Below, piece by piece: positions 60,690 to 64,000 of a DNA stretch of 64,000 nucleotides (its first letter is position 1; each line of letters starts with the position of its first letter). The position numbers and the translations under genes were made by a program. Below the pieces are notes generated by a model, which saw only the letters and a list, made by a program, of their open reading frames with translations, did no database searches and had not been told where the DNA came from. The DNA comes from Apostichopus japonicus (Eukaryota; Echinodermata; Holothuroidea; Aspidochirotida; Stichopodidae). The stretch is from NCBI RefSeq assembly GCF_037975245.1, contig NC_092579.1, forward strand, positions 19,242,678-19,306,677, in the 5' to 3' direction.

Positions 60690-62746
60690 GCAGGTGGTAT
60701 AGATATGTCATAACATGTAGACTGACGCATGCTGAGTAGATTGTTTTCCACCCAGATAATCATTCATTCTCATGAACCGAAAAGAAAGAATTTAAATCAC
60801 TAAGGGAGAGTTTAACTCCATGTCAGTTATCGCTCTGAATGAAAAACGAAAGGGTTGCTTTTTACTCTACTGCAGAGCTGTAGAAACTTTATTTTCGATA
60901 GTTGTTTCTTATTAGAAGACTGAAATCATGCTTCAAAAGAGTGATCATTAAATACAAAACAAAGACAAAAAAAAACATTTTTTTTTTCTTTAAAATATAT
61001 AAATATACCTTCAGTGACCGGCACGCCCTGTTAACCCGGAATCCCATGCATGACGTGACATCTACAGCGTGAGCCTAGCCTACTGCCATACCGTTACCAG
61101 GTACGTACCAAACTACCGATTAGAGCGATAGTATAGTATCGTCAGTGCACGCGTTTTCGCGCAGACCAGCATGTTACTAACGTTCAGTGATAGTGCAGTG
61201 ATATTTCCCCAGTTCCATGGAAATATACAGAATGAGGGTAGCAGTTAGCTGAATTCAAATAATTATTCTGCAGGTAATACTCCTATCACTGCCGGCGCTT
61301 GTACTGTACCGAATTTATAACTAACGCTAGGTTATAACCTTATAGGGATTGAAGACTCGCCCAAACCGCGTGCCGGGCTCAGAGAAAGTTAACTTTCCGT
61401 TGCTTGGAAATGACGTTTTCTTCTTGTCGCTACAAAATGCAGACAGTCATGAAACGTGATACCTTGTTATCTTTTATCTAGACCTGAGGTGTCAAAGCTG
61501 CTATCGACTGTACACTAGTGTCTAATTACCGACGGTAACAAGCTGCGTGTGTTTTTTCTGGGATCGATGGTGGTGTCTAACACTTCTGTTACACCGCATT
61601 CGAACTAGGTAAGATTACTGGCATGAGACGTTTCTTTGTGCGCGAGTCTTCACACCCTTTAATATGAAATCATGTTGACGTCATGCATGTGATATGAGGC
61701 ATAGAGGGCGTGCCTTCATATCAGTGACCCGAGACGTATATAGAGATACGGCTCTCAATCAAGGACCAAATGTTTCCTTACAGACTTAAATGTTGATATA
61801 GACCGAGAATCACATATACACATATAGGAGTAAAATAAGAGAATTAACCCAGATCCAGAAAGCCATTACATCCGCAGTATGAATCGTAACACATCTTATT
61901 GCGTCATATACTCAATTTTAGAAACAAAATCATGCGAAAATCTAGATCTATGTAGTAACCTACTACGTTAATCCATTATTTCGCTATCAATAAAGTCAGG
62001 AATTCGTACCAATATATACAATACCGAACAGCCGAAAGCGACGGTGGAGCTAATAAAGGACTATGGGGTAGGTAAGGTATGCCCACCCTTCCACTTTGTG
62101 CTAAGTTATGTTGTTTTTTACAACACTTGTGTCCTTGCTATACATCACCGTTTCATCGTCTTGGCATTTTAGAATATGTCCGCAATTTTTCAAGTTTGTA
62201 CTTTATCCTAATTGGCTTCATTTTACAGTTCGGCTATATATAAAGAACAGAAGTTGATTGGTATAGAAAAGGATACAAAACTTACATATACTTCACAAAA
62301 TCTCCATATATTCCTAACCATATGTACAATACGCACAATCTTTGGCTTCATTAAAAAAATAACATTAAAATGCGTCTTTACTATATATCATATAGGTATG
62401 AGCTAAGATACACAATTTATCAGAATTCGCGGGTATTGCCAAGTGGAATATTTCATGTAATTTAATACGCACAGTTACACAATTGGTAGTATGTACTGTG
62501 GTTTATGATAGGGACACTACAAAATAAAGCAATCTAATAGTTTTCCAATTTTAATCTCGAAAATTGCGGCTGTTATTAAGAACGTGGTGACAATAAACAA
62601 GATCTTAAAAATTCAATATTTCGAATTTTAATCTTAAACTTCACCTTTTTGAGATTTAAATTAGAACATACAAAATGAAATGTTGAAATTGTGAAACTTC
62701 GAGATTCAAAATCGATGAATTTCTAGTTTTTCATATATTTTCATAT
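60690..62746. other. 3' flank of the SLC35G-like gene and intergenic
   Basis: ATTAAA near 60948 may be the polyadenylation signal. No further gene recognised up to the transposon at 62755. Confidence 0.4.
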
Positions 62747-62754
62747 ATTCAAGG

Positions 62755-63845
62755 CAGGCGCGGCGGAACGGAAAAATTATTGGGGGGGCTATTGTGTGGA
62801 GACTATCTAAGCGGAGCGCCACCATCGGTTGGCGCGGAGCGTACAAGAAAATTTGGGGTTTTTTCAAACCCCCAGATGGCCGGAAACGGCACTTCCCGAG
62901 TGTTTTATGCTGCGAATACCTTGCCCTGAAATATGGGTCTCAAGTCTGCAATTTCTCAGATTGCACGTAAAAATCTGTAAAAACATTGTAATTTGTATAT
63001 TCCATGGTGTTTTAAGAGAGTAGCTATTACTCGTAGTGTACTCGCATAGACGTTTTTGAGTGTAGTAAGGGCAGTGGTGGAACCAGGGGTATTGGTCAGG
63101 GGGAGGGCAAGAATGGGCTGTAGGGGCGCTTCGACACTATCTAAGCGGAGCGCCACCACAGGTTGGCGCGGAGCGTACAGAACATTCTTCAGTAAAGATA
63201 CTCCCTAGATTGCAGGAAATGACCCTTTCCGGGGCCTCGCTAATTTGCAGATAAACGGAGAATAAATACGTGTCGTCGCCATTTTGTCGGAAAATTACAC
63301 CAACAGAATATGACAAATGTCAATAGGTATATGAGAGCGCAATAAAATAGTCAAAAATCGCGAATGAGTGAAAAGTAGTGAAAAGCTGAAAAGGGCACCA
63401 GCAGTCCATTTGAGTCCGTCAGGGGGGGGGGGCATCCGCCCCCTGACTGTATATAAGGACGCTCCGCCACTAAGTAAGGGGATGTTGGAGAACTGGCTGA
63501 AATGAGGCAAGTCATTGGCCTAACACGAAGTTGTGTTACGCTTACCGGTACTCACACTCACTGCTTCCACTTTTCACGAGGCGTGAAGACGCGGTTGGGG
63601 TGACAATGTGGTCTATAGCCAGGGGACGGGCCGAGGGTCCCCCAGCAATTACTAAAATTATTACACCTATAGAGTATACGTGTGCATCGGACAGATCGAC
63701 AAGTATGCATTGAAAAAATGGGCAGATGCACGTTTCGGAGCCTTGGTAAATATTGGGGGGGCTTATCATGCATTTGCCCCCTCAACTTTTTTATTGGGGG
63801 GGGCTGAGCCCCCCCCCCCAAGCCCCCCCGGTTCCGCCGCCACTG
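62755..63845. mobile_element. hAT-like element (1.09 kb) hosting a nested MITE
   Basis: Left terminus CAGGCGCGGCGGAACGG and right terminus GGTTCCGCCGCCACTG are inverted with a few differences. ATTCAAGG flanks both sides (62747-62754 and 63846-63853), an 8-bp target duplication. A core module in reverse orientation is at 62805-62905. A second complete element is inserted at 63072-63472. G and C runs lie near both ends. Confidence 0.88.
63072..63472 (-). mobile_element. Complete hAT-like MITE of the CAGTGGCGGAGC family, copy D (401 bp)
   Basis: Ends CAGTGGTGGAACCAGGGG and GCTCCGCCACTA, the reverse orientation of copy C. AGTAAGGG flanks both sides (63064-63071 and 63473-63480), an 8-bp target duplication. 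The core module is at 63140-63230. It is nested within the element at 62755-63845. Confidence 0.9.
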
Positions 63846-64000
63846 ATTCAAGGTCCTGTGTAAAACAATGAATAAACCCGAGTTAAAGTTAAGTCCTATT
63901 TCCCCCTACAAAGTGATTTTATCGAATCAACTTTTTCTAATTTACCTATTCTTTTTTTTTTGAAGTGTTAAGTTCTAAAACATGAGATCTCAAAATAAAG

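Overview
This is a window of invertebrate animal nuclear DNA. It is AT-rich, with small phase-consistent exons bounded by GT..AG introns, vertebrate-like orthologues and many short non-autonomous DNA transposons. The gene content (SGSM3, U2AF2, an SRP68 exon, an SLC35G-like carrier), the dispersed degenerate GGTCA-type repeats and the TAGGCCTA-rich non-coding stretches suggest a non-vertebrate deuterostome, most plausibly an echinoderm. That placement is an inference.

Layout. (1) Positions 3676-18449, plus strand: the 3' half of SGSM3 (end of the TBC region, SH3 and RUN domains). Nine internal exons are followed by two homologous, equally long terminal exons at 11622-11693 and 18378-18449, about 6.7 kb apart. 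(2) 19150-24600: intergenic DNA rich in structured repeats: a foldback element with an 8-bp target duplication, a tandemly duplicated unit ending in a ~295-bp hairpin, and three tandem tRNA-derived SINE-like units. (3) 24652-24929, minus strand: the last coding exon of SRP68, with no recognisable partner exons. (4) 24930-38050: no host gene recognised; a hAT-type MITE, a second inverted-repeat element, a 1.86-kb element with ~230-bp inverted termini, and several satellite-like stretches. (5) 38054-50066, minus strand: a complete U2AF2 gene (large subunit of the U2 snRNP auxiliary factor) in 12 coding exons whose 1365 nt give 454 codons plus stop. (6) 50340-56433: a nest of transposons, three levels deep, starting about 270 bp upstream of the U2AF2 start codon, followed by a MULE-like and another hAT-like element. 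(7) 59307-60689, plus strand: a 460-aa SLC35G-like transporter with an uninterrupted reading frame and an N-terminal array of 14-residue repeats. (8) 62755-63845: a hAT-like element with a second one nested inside it.

The host genes have no obvious shared pathway: SGSM3 is a Rab/Rap regulator, U2AF2 works in splicing, SRP68 in co-translational targeting, and the SLC35G-like protein is a membrane carrier. The two most distinctive signals are the duplicated terminal exon of SGSM3 and a ~95-bp core with a GC-rich hairpin. This core occurs at least nine times, inside mobile elements whose termini differ from one another. All element boundaries and target duplications were read by eye from the sequence.
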